Shown: one piece after another, positions 36,501-50,045 of the stretch | Layout: each line of letters begins with the position of its first letter | Numbering within the stretch: the stretch's first letter is position 1 | Assembly (NCBI GenBank): GCA_032358255.1 | Contig: JAULBX010008551.1 | Coordinates: forward strand, 1 to 64,000 | DNA from: Heterotrichella gracilis | Taxonomy: Eukaryota; Sar; Xanthophyceae; Tribonematales; Xanthonemataceae | DNA: 64,000 nt | Direction of reading: 5' to 3' | The notes under the pieces: generated by a model | The model's input: the letters and a program-made list of their open reading frames with translations, nothing else | Database searches by the model: none | Told to the model about the DNA's origin: nothing | Made by a program: the position numbers and the translations under genes

Positions 36501-36829
36501 CCAAATCAGCATCCATCCATCCCGCTTTGTATCCACATCTCCCAAGCTGAGAAGATGGGCGGCATCAAGCCTCCGATCCAGACGAATTGCGGGAAAATAT
36601 ATTTGCCATTGCACAGAAATTGACCCCATCCACCTCTTCCCCGACCTACGCCCATCTTTGCTAAGGCTTGTATTCTTTCCCCCCCCAGGCTGAGAAGATG
36701 GGCGGCATCAAGCCCCCCAAGCAGAAGACCTGGGACGAGGAGCACACCTACATCCAGCGCCCAGTGGGGGAGCAGTTCAAGCCACCGCCACACGTGGTGC
36801 CAAAGGGGAAGGGGCCGCCCAGGCAATAG
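33542..36829 (+). CDS. DNAJC8-like J-domain protein
   Basis: Seven exons, 33542-33715, 34042-34182, 34787-34999, 35393-35515, 35857-35964, 36214-36261 and 36689-36829, all in phase 0, give 315 residues. After an acidic N-terminus comes EFFSEVREVDRDNEVNRILG and LNPFEQLGVHFDAGPDDIKR, then YRKVSLLVHPDKC with the HPD triad that stimulates Hsp70, split by intron 2. The J domain continues AADAFRILGLAHKELLDD. Charged helices (WRKRKLTKR, KEINKRLRDHSKKWEETREN) and VGTWRNFVTKKSSGKK near the C-terminus match human DNAJC8, a nuclear protein found with the spliceosome. Family membership is clear; the splicing role is inferred from the human member. Confidence 0.93.
34310..34380 (+). repeat. Copy of DNAJC8-like exon 2 end
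   Basis: GCTGGGGGTGCACTTTGATG and AATGCCAATACAGACAG repeat the last about 60 bp of exon 2 (34128-34185) some 190 bp downstream. Confidence 0.8.
34605..34665 (+). repeat. Copy of DNAJC8-like exon 3 start
   Basis: AAGGTGTCCCTCCATGTCCA and CCCCGACATGTGCCACCACC repeat the exon 3 start (34787 onward), including the HPD codons, in intron 2. Confidence 0.8.
35085..35185 (+). repeat. Copy of DNAJC8-like exon 3 end
   Basis: GCAAGGAGCGGGGCAAGCGT and GCTGGCGGGCGTGCTGCACG repeat about 95 bp of the exon 3 end (34905-35005), followed by a GTGAGG donor-like site. Confidence 0.85.
36530..36605 (+). repeat. Copy of DNAJC8-like exon 7 start
   Basis: GCTGAGAAGATGGGCGGCAT and CAAGCCTCCGATCCAGA repeat the exon 7 start (36689 onward) about 145 bp upstream. 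Confidence 0.85.
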
Positions 36830-37694
36830 TGCCTGCCAGGGTGTGTTGGAGGCCCCGTTCCGGGGGACGCATATACCCGGTATATATGCTATGATAATCT
36901 TGACCTGGACCTGCAAGCTGTGTCTCTTGATTGCCAATGACCAGGCTTCTTACACCCTCACATTGCATGCGCAATATTGCATGTTTTTCCACCGAACTGT
37001 GGGTCCAACGTCGCCATTTTAGAGTACACAGTGTCACTCAGGATTTTCAAGGGCTCATATGTGCACGTTTGCCTCTCCGAAGGGCCTTGACATTCAAATT
37101 CAAATGATTAATCAATGATGCTTGCACCAGAAATTTGGCAGGCCTGCCGGCTGAGCAATGCCACGGCGGGCAGTGTGCATGCATGCCCGCTTTGCTTGCA
37201 ATTGCGGTTTGAAGCTCGAATTACAGAGCACAAGTACTATTAAGGATGTAACACACTAGCTGGCAGCGTATCAGCAAACATGAACAATTCCTGCCCAAAA
37301 CGATTGTCAGCACACGCCCCCTGACGCCCCCTGTCAGCGCATCCCCGCATGACAATCACTGGCTGCCACCTGCCCACTCACAACCCCGCATGCCATTGCT
37401 ATATCGGTATTCTTTATCAGTAACAAGACTAATGCACGTTGAAATGTTTATCACCCCTGAAACCATACTGTCATCCATCGTAATTTCGGAACCCACTCCA
37501 CAGAACCACACAACAGCTGCGGTCACATGCGGCTCAGCATGCAGGCGCCCTACACAAATGATGTGGCAGCCCAGAGGCGCTCACCATGGTCAGCTGCAGG
37601 TCATATCCTTTGTCCTCCCCACTCCCGCACGCAACACCAGACCTCGTGGCCACCATCACATGATCACACCCATTACGCTCCACACCACAGCGCC
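36830..37694. other. Intergenic between convergent genes: nothing recognised
   Basis: Holds the 3' ends of the DNAJC8-like and TPI genes. No coding or structural signal was found. Confidence 0.5.
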
Positions 37695-41032
<3,338 letters not shown>

Positions 41033-41575
41033 CTTGTGGAATGGAGGGGCAAAGGTGGTGTCGAGGTGCGGTTGCACAACCTAGTGATGGCAGATGCTTT
41101 GATGCGACACTTTCGGCCGAGATCACTTGAGAAAGGTCTTCCTTTGCCACCCACCAACGTTGTATCCTCAGCGTTTTTAGGCTCGGGCCATGAGTCTCAG
41201 GGGGATCGGGCTTCAAACGAGAGCGAAATTGGACGACCTTTTCCCAAAAAACATAAAAATGCAATTTAATTTGTTTAAAAAACACTGCATTTCAAACCTT
41301 CCATCGAAGTGCAAACCTCCCGAAACAAACTGCGTGCGGGCTGATAAGCCTTGTTCGAACCACAAACCGTCGCAAGTGTACGGGTTGTGCACCACATCGT
41401 CCCACCCAGCTCATATCAGTAACTGTGCGGCCTGCCATTGCCAGTTTCCTCTGCATTGGCCGAGTGAATTCTCATAACGGCCGACAGTCACATCCACGTT
41501 TGAAAGCCAGCCACAAGCCCAATGTGGTCTGCACTATAACACCCAACCGGTTCTGTATATACTCCGTCTTCCGCC
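41033..41575. promoter_or_regulatory. Divergent promoter region, TPI and HAD phosphatase
   Basis: About 540 bp between the two outward-pointing ATG codons, 41032 (-) and 41576 (+). Inferred from position only; no specific element is claimed. Confidence 0.45.
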
Positions 41576-44500
41576 ATGGACCCCACAGCGAGCACCAGCT
41601 GCCAGCAGTTGCAATTGCAGCGGCCTGTCAAGGCAACGCGGTTTGGCATTCCCTCACGAGCTGTCGCGCAACGATGCCACAGGCGGTTCAGCAGGACCCA
41701 CACCACCTGCGCCGCGTCAGACAGCTTTCAAACGCGTGCCTCGGCCCTGAGCGTAGACCTTTCTACCTACCGGTCGCTGTTGGAGCCAGCAACGCCACCA
41801 GTCAATGCCCTCCCCTCTCTTGACGGCGGGAGGACAGCAGGGAGGTCGGACGTGGGCGATGTGGGCCAGCTCAAACCGCGGCTCAGAGTGGCAGTAGACG
41901 TCGACGAAGGTGTGTTGCACGACTTGCATATGCTGGATCGCCCGTCCAGTTCCCGGGTGAATAGTGAATGCATACACATCTTGTCATGTGGGGCAGTTCC
42001 TGGGCTGCGTGGGCAATGACAGCTGTACCGCTTTGGGTGGGCTGCTTGACAGCGCACAGCGTCGCTGTTAGTTGCGTTACGACTAGTGCTGGTGCGGTGT
42101 GCTGCAAGGATTGAGCTGGCGGGTGTGCACATGTAGGGGAGCCTGGTGTAGTAGTGCCTGCATGTCCACCACAAAGTTGCACAAGTCGGTTTTGGGTGGT
42201 AGTTCACAAGCTGTGCAGCTGCAAGCACAGGGGGTGTTCAGGATAAAGAAACAGCTGGTTTTGCTTTTTCATTGCTCGGGCGCATTGCATTGTCTGGCTG
42301 GGGTGTTATTTTCCATGTGTCCCTGAGCATGTGCGTGTGAGCTTGCGCCATATAAAAAGCCCAAAATACAACTTGCATATGGATAACAAAAGTGTATCCA
42401 AACCATTCTCAATTCAATAACTGGGCTGGCGGACCGGTGGTGGCCCACCGTTGCCATCCCTTGGCGATGTGTTAACACCCCACCCCACCCCGCCACCACC
42501 ACCACCACCACCCACCTTCACCCCTTGTGCGCACCAGCATCAGCACCAACATCAGCTGCCATCCATCTGCACAGTACCCCACACCTAACCCCGTTGCTGC
42601 CCTTGGCACAGCCTACCACGCCAACTCCCGCCACCGCCCCTTAACCTACCTACCTGAGGCCCCACACTGACCAGCCCCGCAGAAAACCCTAAACCCATAA
42701 CCCCAAATTCTGTATTTCACCATACCCAGGGACTGCCCCAGCCACCCCTGACGTTTGTGTTGCCCTCCTCCCCTGCAGTGTTGGGTCGCTTCCTCCACAG
42801 CTTGAACCAGTTCTGTGCGGAGAACTACGGGTTTGAGTATGATGTGGGCGACTACTTCATGTATGACTTTGCAAAGGTGCGGTGCGGGCAAAACCCTAGG
42901 CTAGGGTGCAAGATGGGACGGGCCGCCGTGGACGGCTGCAGACGTTTCGCGATTATAGGTGGCGGTGGTGGTGGTTTGTGACAAAGCAGAATCCTGGTGG
43001 GAGGTTGGTGGGTTTGTAGCTTGAACTACTGCTGCGCGGAGAGTGTATGGTCTAGGGATTGGATTTTGAGTATGACGTGGGCACCAGCTTGAGAATGACT
43101 TTGCAAAGGTGGGCTGTGTGCTGCGGGCAAAACCCTAGGGCTTTTGGCTTTTGCCTCGCCTGACATATGCCATTGCTGGTCTGTTTCCCCCCCGTCCACA
43201 ACCTCCACCCCCCTTCCCCGCACCTACCCCCCACTGCCAACCCACCCCAATCCCCCCTGCCTTCCACCCCCAAGACCCACCACTCACCCGCCCACCCCTC
43301 CCCTCCCCCAGGTTTGGCAGTGTTCCCAGGACGAGTCCAACCACATTGTGCACAACTTCTTCCAGTCGCGGCATTTCTCACACGGAATCCTGCCAATACC
43401 AGGTACCAGCCCTGCGCACCAACCCTTCTACCCCAAACCCTATATGGCGCCAATTTCCGCACGGCAAAATGCCCATTCTGGAGTAAGCTCGCGCCACTTG
43501 CCGTTTGCAGATGCGCACTCTCAGCCATGTGCAGCTGTGGGTGACCTCCAGCCGTGTGTGTACCATGTGTGTCCTCGGCGCTACAGAGTGTTGTCATGCA
43601 CACTAAAACCCTATGTGCATGGACACCAAACCCTATACATGCGCCACAAACCCTTTGAATCAAATCCTATGTGCATGGCCACTAGAACCCTACGGCATGC
43701 CCACCATACCCTGTGCATGCGCTCATCACCCTGCGCACGGTACCCTGCATCCAGCCCCCACATCCCACCACCCTGATCCCCCTCGCTCATTTTACCCCCT
43801 CCCTACCTTCCCCAAGAGCCCTGTCCAGCCTGCAGGGCCTGTCCCCGCACTGGGACCCTACATCCTAAACCACAAATCCTAAATCGTAGTCACCCCGTGC
43901 ACCATCCCAAACTCCATGCATGTGGCATCACATTCCATCGTTTTGAGCACCCCACTCCCCCCACCACGTTCCACCACCCAAATCCCCTTCCCTCAAACAG
44001 CCCCCCTCCCCTCCCCAGGTGCCCTGTCCAGCCTGCTGCGCCTGTCCCCGCACTGCGACCTGGCCATAGTCACCCCTTGCATTCCGAACTCCATGCATGT
44101 GGCATCACATCCCCTGCCCTGATACAGCCCCCCCTACCCTCCCCAGGTGCCCTGTCCAGCCTGCAGCGCCTGTCCCTGCACTGCGACCTGGTCATCGTGA
44201 CCTCCCGCCAGCACATCATCCGCCAGCCCACCCTGGACTGGGTGGACACGCACTTCCCCGCCATCTTCTCGGAGGTGCACTTTGGCAACCACTTTGCGCT
44301 GGAGGGCACGCCCAAGAAGAAGAGCGAGATGTGCACGTGAGTGGGGGTGTGGGGTGTAGGTTTAGGGCTGGGTAAGGTATGCTCGCGAGGTGGAAGTAGG
44401 GCCCATAAAATTGGCACGGCAGTGACCATTCTACAGAATAAATGATTTTTTTCAATATGCGATGCAATCAATTTGGGCTGGAGGGCACGCCCAAGAAGAA

Positions 44501-45621
44501 GAGCGAGATGTGCACGTGAGTGGGGTGTGGGGTTGGGGTTTCAGGACGGGGTGGTGGGTTGTTGGCCCAGGGCTGGTTGGCAGCCATAGGCGGTGGTTCA
44601 GCTGACATGGCAATGATGGTGGGAGCCCGTGGTGGTGTGGTGATGATGTGCTGGCCAGTGGTGGGTGCATCCCAGTGCATTCACAGCACGAATGCAGCCG
44701 TAATCGCCACACCCACCACCCCCACCACGCCATTGGCAGGGAGCTGGGCGGCCAGGTGCTGATTGACGACTACCCTAGATCATAAACCCTGAACTCTAAA
44801 CCCTAAACCACTCGCAAGAAGCTGGGCGCCCAGGTGCTGATTGACGACAACCCCAAAACCCTAATCCCTAAACCCTACTTCACCGGCAGGGAGCTGGGCG
44901 CCCAGGCGCTGATTGGCAACAAACCCAAACCCTAATCCCTGAACCCTAAACCCTAAACCACTCGCAAGAAGCTGGGCGCCCAGGTGCTGATGGACGACAA
45001 CCCCAAAACCCTAATCCCTGAACCCTATACCCTAAATCACCTGCAGGGAGCTGGGCGCTCAGGTGCTGATTGACGACAACCCGCGCTACGCTGTTGAGTG
45101 CGCTGAGGCCGGCATCCATGTGCTGCTGTACGACTGGCAGCATGCATACCCCTGGAGCAAGACGGAGGACGGGTGAGTGGGGATGATAGAGGGGGAGGGG
45201 TGGGGGCTGCTGTGTTTGTTTTGGGTGGGGAGGTGGGGTGGGATGACCATGTTGCACAAGACCAGCAAATGACGGAAACATCGCCAGGGTAGGTTTGGAT
45301 GACCTTAGTACCCGTATAGGTCAGGTGCCATGCAAATGGTTCCAAGTTAGTTCAAAAGGTGCTCTTTTCTAGTATGCTAATTCGATGTCGAAAAGGTCAT
45401 GAATCCTGAAGTGGCAGTAATGATAACTGAGTCATCTCTACTCTGCCTGATCGTCCCCCCTCTTCCTCCCACCCCTGCCTAACCCCTTCCCCCCTTCCTG
45501 CCACCCCTCCCGCAGGCCCATCCACCCGCTGATAGAGCGCGTTGCTGACTGGGACCAGGTGGAGGCGGCGCTGGCAAAGCTGGCGCACACAGGGGGGTGG
45601 GCGGTGCATGCGGGGCAATGA
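41576..45621 (+). CDS. HAD-fold NT5C-like phosphatase with probable organelle leader
   Basis: Six exons, 41576-41909, 42779-42876, 43312-43402, 44147-44336, 45047-45172 and 45516-45621, join in phase to 314 residues. HAD motifs: VAVDVDEVLGRFLHS (motif I, DxD near residue 108), VTSRQH (motif II), the Lys-rich TPKKKSEMC (motif III region) and LIDDNPRYA (motif IV). This set resembles the 5'(3')-deoxyribonucleotidase NT5C type and a plant HAD family annotated that way; the true substrate is not fixed. The first about 60 residues are Ser/Thr/Arg-rich with few acids (TSCQQLQLQRPVKATRFG), fitting a plastid or mitochondrial transit peptide. The start CCGCCATGG has a good context. Confidence 0.85.
43055..43140 (+). 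repeat. Copy of HAD exon 2 end
   Basis: TTTTGAGTATGACGTGGGCA and GACTTTGCAAAGGTGGG plus GCGGGCAAAACCCTAGG repeat the exon 2 end and intron start (42831-42902). Confidence 0.85.
43812..44112 (+). repeat. Two copies of HAD exon 4 start
   Basis: CCCTGTCCAGCCTGCAGGGC at 43820 and CCCTGTCCAGCCTGCTGCGC at 44022 repeat the exon 4 start (44150). Both copies share an extra tail, AACTCCATGCATGTGGCATC, which marks one duplication after the other. C-rich tracts and an AG precede the 44016 copy as at a real acceptor. Confidence 0.85.
44465..44530 (+). repeat. Near-exact copy of HAD exon 4 end
   Basis: GCTGGAGGGCACGCCCAAGA and AGAAGAGCGAGATGTGCACG followed by GTGAGTGGGG reproduce the exon 4 end and donor (44298-44346) with almost no change, about 180 bp downstream. 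Confidence 0.9.
44735..45005 (+). repeat. Ladder of four copies of HAD exon 5 start
   Basis: GAGCTGGGCG(C/G)CCAGGTGCTGAT or a close form occurs at about 44741, 44818, 44889 and 44967 before the real exon 5 start at 45047. Units are about 71-80 bp and each ends in CCCTAAACC-type words. The second and fourth copies share AAGAAGCTGG and CAACCCCAAAACCCTAATCC. Confidence 0.92.
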
Positions 45622-46440
45622 GACGGGGAGCGACCCACCCCCTGGCGGGTGCGGGGTGGCGCTCGCATGTGGACTGATGGCGCCAGCAGCCACAGGGCAG
45701 TGAGGGTGCAGCCTCGTGTGGGGCGTGTGGGGTGGTGGGCGCATGTGCGCAGTCAGCATACCTGCGCAGCCCGGTAGTGGGGGGTAATCTGTTGGTAAGG
45801 GGGTGGCAGTTGTGGAGCGTGGGGTGCTGAGGTACTTGGGGGCTGCGCGCGACAGTTGAAGGAGGAGTGCACAGCGTCTGTCCGCCCAACTGGTGGTGGG
45901 GGGCAATGAGGTGGCGCAGGCCAGAGGGGTGGCGGGGGGTTGGATTGTGATGGCAATGAAATAGAAATGGAGCTGCGATAAAACGTAATCGGCAAGGCGC
46001 TTCAGCTGGCGCATTGCATGAGGATAGGCACAGTGCGAGGGTATGCACGCAAACAGCTTACAAACATGAGCCAGCACCAACACATGGGTATACCACGGGC
46101 ATACATGAACACTGGTCGCGCCGGTGACATGGTGCTGGGGTTTAGTATATTACAAGACTGGCAGTGGCCACTGCACGAGGCAGGCGAGGCCTACCCCCTT
46201 TTGTTCTTGTACTATAATAGCACCCAGGCTGCTGGTGGCGGAGCTTGCCTTTTCTCGGTGCAATGAGCATATGCGCACCAGGTCCAGCAACGTTTCCTAC
46301 TGCTGGGCAGCCTCATTCCTGACCACCAGGGCTTTGTCTGCATACTCTGCGCAGAGGGCATTGCCAACAAAGGGACCAACCCAGCGACCAACACAGACAC
46401 AAGCACGGTCCAATAACTGCTCCCGTGTTAAAACACCAGT
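45622..46440. other. Intergenic: no gene seen
   Basis: Holds the 3' flank of the HAD gene. A minus-strand frame over 45397-46083 is Pro/His-rich and partly antisense to the last exon; it is not called. Confidence 0.45.
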
Positions 46441-47125
46441 CGCGCTATGGTTAGTGCTGTGCTGCTGCTCGTGGTCGTCTAGGTCCAACCAACAGTACTG
46501 TACCCACCATAAGTAGTTCAGGTCACAGCCGCTGCACAGCGACGCAAGCGGGTCAGTGCCACTTGAAGTGCGGCTCTGGGACTACACCCAGGTGTGCGTG
46601 ACGCTGACTCAGAGCTGAGATGTGGTGGTTGAATTGACAACGGTGGCAGTGAGGCTTTGAGTGGTGTTGGCCATATATATATTGACCCACAGGTAACTAG
46701 CGACATTGTTACAAACAAACACAAAAGGCATTGAATTTCCCAGCCGTCATCAGCTTATTGCCATGCTACAATAATACAAAACAGCGGAATGCAACATTAT
46801 GCAGAATTCTGCTAAGCAGCGTGCGTCCAACCAACCCTTGGGCCAACTCCCCAAGCTGAAACGCCACCATGTGCTGCAGCAGATGCCACTCGCATTGAGA
46901 CGGTGGCACAGGGACTGCCAACTGACCGCAATGCAGCAGGCTATCTAGGTAGTTTATCTATCAATCAGTTATACGCGAGGCGTAAAAGCTCACTATTCAT
47001 GTGAAATGCAAACGAAAAATGGATGTGGAAAGCGGCAAGCCCGCCCAAAATGAGCTTTGAATGTACTACTTTACTGCAGTGCACTGTTGTCCACAGATAC
47101 AGCCTTGTGGATCCGTGACACATAC
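46441..47125. repeat. Dispersed repeat, copy A
   Basis: About 680 bp similar to 49150-50045. Shared words include GTACCCACCATAAGT, AACATTATGCAG, GTGCGTCCAACCAACCCTTG and CAGATACAGCCTTGTGG. It has no ORF or terminal repeats that I can define. It lies downstream of the small unknown minus-strand gene. Confidence 0.7.
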
Positions 47126-47343
47126 GCACAGACATCAGTCATTACCTAACTAAGCGCAGTCTGCTGGACAAGGGACCAGTCTGGTGGCTGACAAAAGGCA
47201 CATCATGCATGCTACCTGCGGCATAGCACGCACTAACCAGCGGCATAAACACGCCCAAACCTCAGTGTCTCAACCCACCCGGGGGTTTGGCTAACAACAA
47301 ATTGCTGCCAAGGTGCAGAGCTCTGCAGACGTTTGGACAAGCC

Positions 47344-48003
47344 CTATGCACGCCCGCCAGGCCCACTCTCAAACTCAATGCGCACTGCCAGTGTCGTCTT
47401 GAGGAAACAGCTCAGTACCTTGAGGTCCTCCAGGCAGGTGACTGACTGCCAAAACCCTTTGTTGTTCATCAGCAGGTCCACTGCCACCACGCTGCCCTCC
47501 CCTCAGCTCTGCCGGGCATACCTCCGTGAAGTACCGGCCCAGGCTTGGCCAGGGAGTGTCGCCCGCAGCCTTCAAGATCTTGCCCACGGAGCTGGTGAAG
47601 GTGTCCTCGAGCAGCACGCCGTCGACAACCACCTCCACCTGGGCAGCCAACAACCACACCGCGTGAGAGTGTGGTACAAACAGGGAGAACACAGAAAACG
47701 TTCATCGTACGCTCTGCACACAGGGTTCTCGCAAACTCACCGTCAGTTCCCGCTGGCTATCCCAGTACTCCGCCAAACTTCAGCTGGGCGTTATTGGTGA
47801 GATTGGTCACTGCTCCGCAAACAACGACATGCAACACGCCCTGCACATACGAAAAAGAGGCAGTCAGCCGCTTGTGGCACAGCAGTATTGCAAGTTGGAG
47901 GAAGGGGGGCTAAGGATGCATACCGTACCTTCCCAAAGGTGGTGACCTCGCCCAGCGACGCTGATGCCGCCCATCCCACCAATATGGCAATACCCAATCG
48001 CAT
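47344..48003 (-). CDS. Small secreted-type protein of unknown family, apparent frameshift
   Basis: Minus-strand exons 48003-47929, 47840-47769 and 47638 to 47344 join in phase 0. The N-terminus MRLGIAILVGWAASASLGEV looks like a signal peptide or membrane anchor. Then come GVLHVVVCGAVTNLTNNAQL, VEVVVDGVLLEDTFTSSVGK and PWPSLGRYFTE. The continuing frame turns Gly/Arg-rich, while a neighbouring frame reads VVAVDLLMNNKGFWQSVTCL and EDLK to a stop at 47344. A one-base error or mutation in the G-rich stretch near 47495-47505 would explain this; a 30-nt intron is the less likely alternative. I do not recognise the fold. Repeat copies A and B flank the gene. Confidence 0.45.
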
Positions 48004-49149
48004 TCTCCTTGATCCTTTTCAGTGTTGAGGGGGGCACACCAGGGTAGGAACGGAGGGTCGGCGGTGGCGCAGGCCAGTCCAGGCCAGACCAGGCACCCTG
48101 CATGCAACGATTGTTTTTTGTGTTGGCAGGCATGCAAGCATAGATTATATGCTGTTTTGATGGCACGCATACACATGGCAGGGCACAAGCGAGACCCACG
48201 TCGAGTTGGCAGCAACAGTGGAAACCCAGCTCACCTTTGTTTGCCCATACGCCGAGAGCCTGCTTTTCTTGGTCCTAGCCGGTCTCGCCTTGTCCTCTGG
48301 ACCTGCAGGGCCCTTGCCAGGGCGGAGGCTTGTGGGAGCCAGCCCTAGTGTGGTCGCTGCCCTCGGCCTCGTTGTGCACAGAGGGTTGCCGAAGTGGACC
48401 CGTGAGAGACAAGTGTTGGACATCGTTACGGTGCAGCTGTGGTGACTGAGCATGGCTGTGCTTCCAAGCATTGCAGCGAAATAACCTGCAAAGTGGTGGT
48501 GTACCAGCTGAAACCCACTACTGGGAATACGTACGATCGTCCAACTTGGAAACAGGCACTGGGTAAGGAGGCCAACGGCAGCCTTGAGAATTGGTTGCTG
48601 GGTCTGTGGTGACGCCAAATGGTGCACCCAAAAAAGCAGGTACCAGTACTCCGTTTTTACAGCAGAGCACTCAACTGGTCACGACAGCTTTGGACTCTAT
48701 TCTGTTACTAGGCGCACACCCTCATAAATATTGGAATACGCTCATGCACGCTCGTACTATCGTCAGATAACCTAGTGATAACCTGTCCACCCCAGTCAAA
48801 ACCGCACATGCATGCATGCATCTTCGCATGCATCTTCACCCCCTTTGTGTATGTTTTCCCTGCTTCGCTCGTATATGCTTTAAAGTTTGCAGTACCCCAG
48901 TGCTTAGAATACCCATATGCTTTTGAACGAGCCCCACTGGGGGTTCTTCATATACCTAGGTAGGCGCTGTTTCGCCTGCTGTTACGTAGGGTGCACTCTG
49001 GAGTGATTACCGCTAACCAGTGGTAAATAACCACCCTCAACCACCTTCAGCCCTACAGATACCTTACACCACCCACCACAGGCACAGGCACACCTCCTTC
49101 ATCACCACCATTACCACCAACCCCACCGTGGTGGCCACCTCCTATCTCC
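48004..49149. other. Intergenic: no gene seen
   Basis: Upstream flank of the small minus-strand gene. Contains GCATGCATGCATC at about 48807-48820. No domain-bearing frame. Confidence 0.45.
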
Positions 49150-50045
49150 AAGGCCATGGTTGGTGGGTAGTGGTGTTGCTGCTGGTCATCTAGGTCTATA
49201 GGTTGGCAACCACCAGTACCCACCATAAGTTCAGTTCACAGCATCTGCACAGCAAGGCAAGCGGGTCATTTGAGCGAGGCACTAGGATATTGAGGCGAGC
49301 ATGGACAGTAAGACGCTGAGCTGAGCTGGTGTGGTGGTTGAAGCGAAATTGATGGTAGCTCAAGTGAGATTTGTGTGGTGATGGCACACGGGTAACTAGT
49401 GACATTGTTACACTAGTATGATACAGCGGAATACAACATTATGCAGCATACTCCTGCTCAGCAAGGTGCGTCCAACCAACCCTTGGGCTACTCCCCGGGC
49501 TGAAACTCCACCTTGCGCTGGAGCAATATGCGCAGAGGGCCCTCGCAATGAGATGGTGGCACAGGAACTGCCAGCTGCCGAGTGGTGTGCACGCAGTGCA
49601 TGCACACTACTGATAGCCTTCTACACCGCCAATAGCCTTCTCATGCCGTGAGCTGTGCTGCACGTGCCCACACAATGACTAGATCATCCAGTTATTACCA
49701 CAGTGTAGGTTGTTTCTGTCAGAGTGTAGGTGTAACCCTAGCTTAGGTTCTACAAGAGGAAATGTAGAAGAGGAGATCTCGGCAGGTTTTAGGAACAGTG
49801 GCAATTCTGTTACAAATAGTCTATCTCTACCCAAGTAAGAGAAACTGTGGCAGTGCCTTTTAGAAGCTCAACAGCTTGTTGCATTAAAGGGTGTAAAAGC
49901 TAAAGTGAAATGACAAAAACGACAAATCAAAATGGGAAAGCAGCAATCCCGCACTCAAAGATCAAGCTTTGGAATTAGTACCGAAATGCAGTGCACTTGT
50001 CAACAGATACAACCTTGTGGGTATTGGTGACTACATAGCAGGTAC
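49150..50045. repeat. Dispersed repeat, copy B
   Basis: Similar to 46441-47125 over most of its length, in the same orientation. It is longer by about 190 bp (roughly 49690-49880), which looks like an insertion in B or a loss in A. Shared words include AACTAG(C/T)GACATTGTTAC and GTGCGTCCAACCAACCCTTG. Confidence 0.7.

Noticed and set aside
43812-45080. Regularly spaced direct repeats that could suggest a CRISPR-like array
   Set aside because: Units are copies of the adjacent exon edge and vary in length; this is a eukaryotic intron and there are no unique spacers of constant size.
45397-46083. 228-residue minus-strand frame after the HAD gene
   Set aside because: Partly antisense to the last HAD exon and otherwise low complexity, without splice or domain support.
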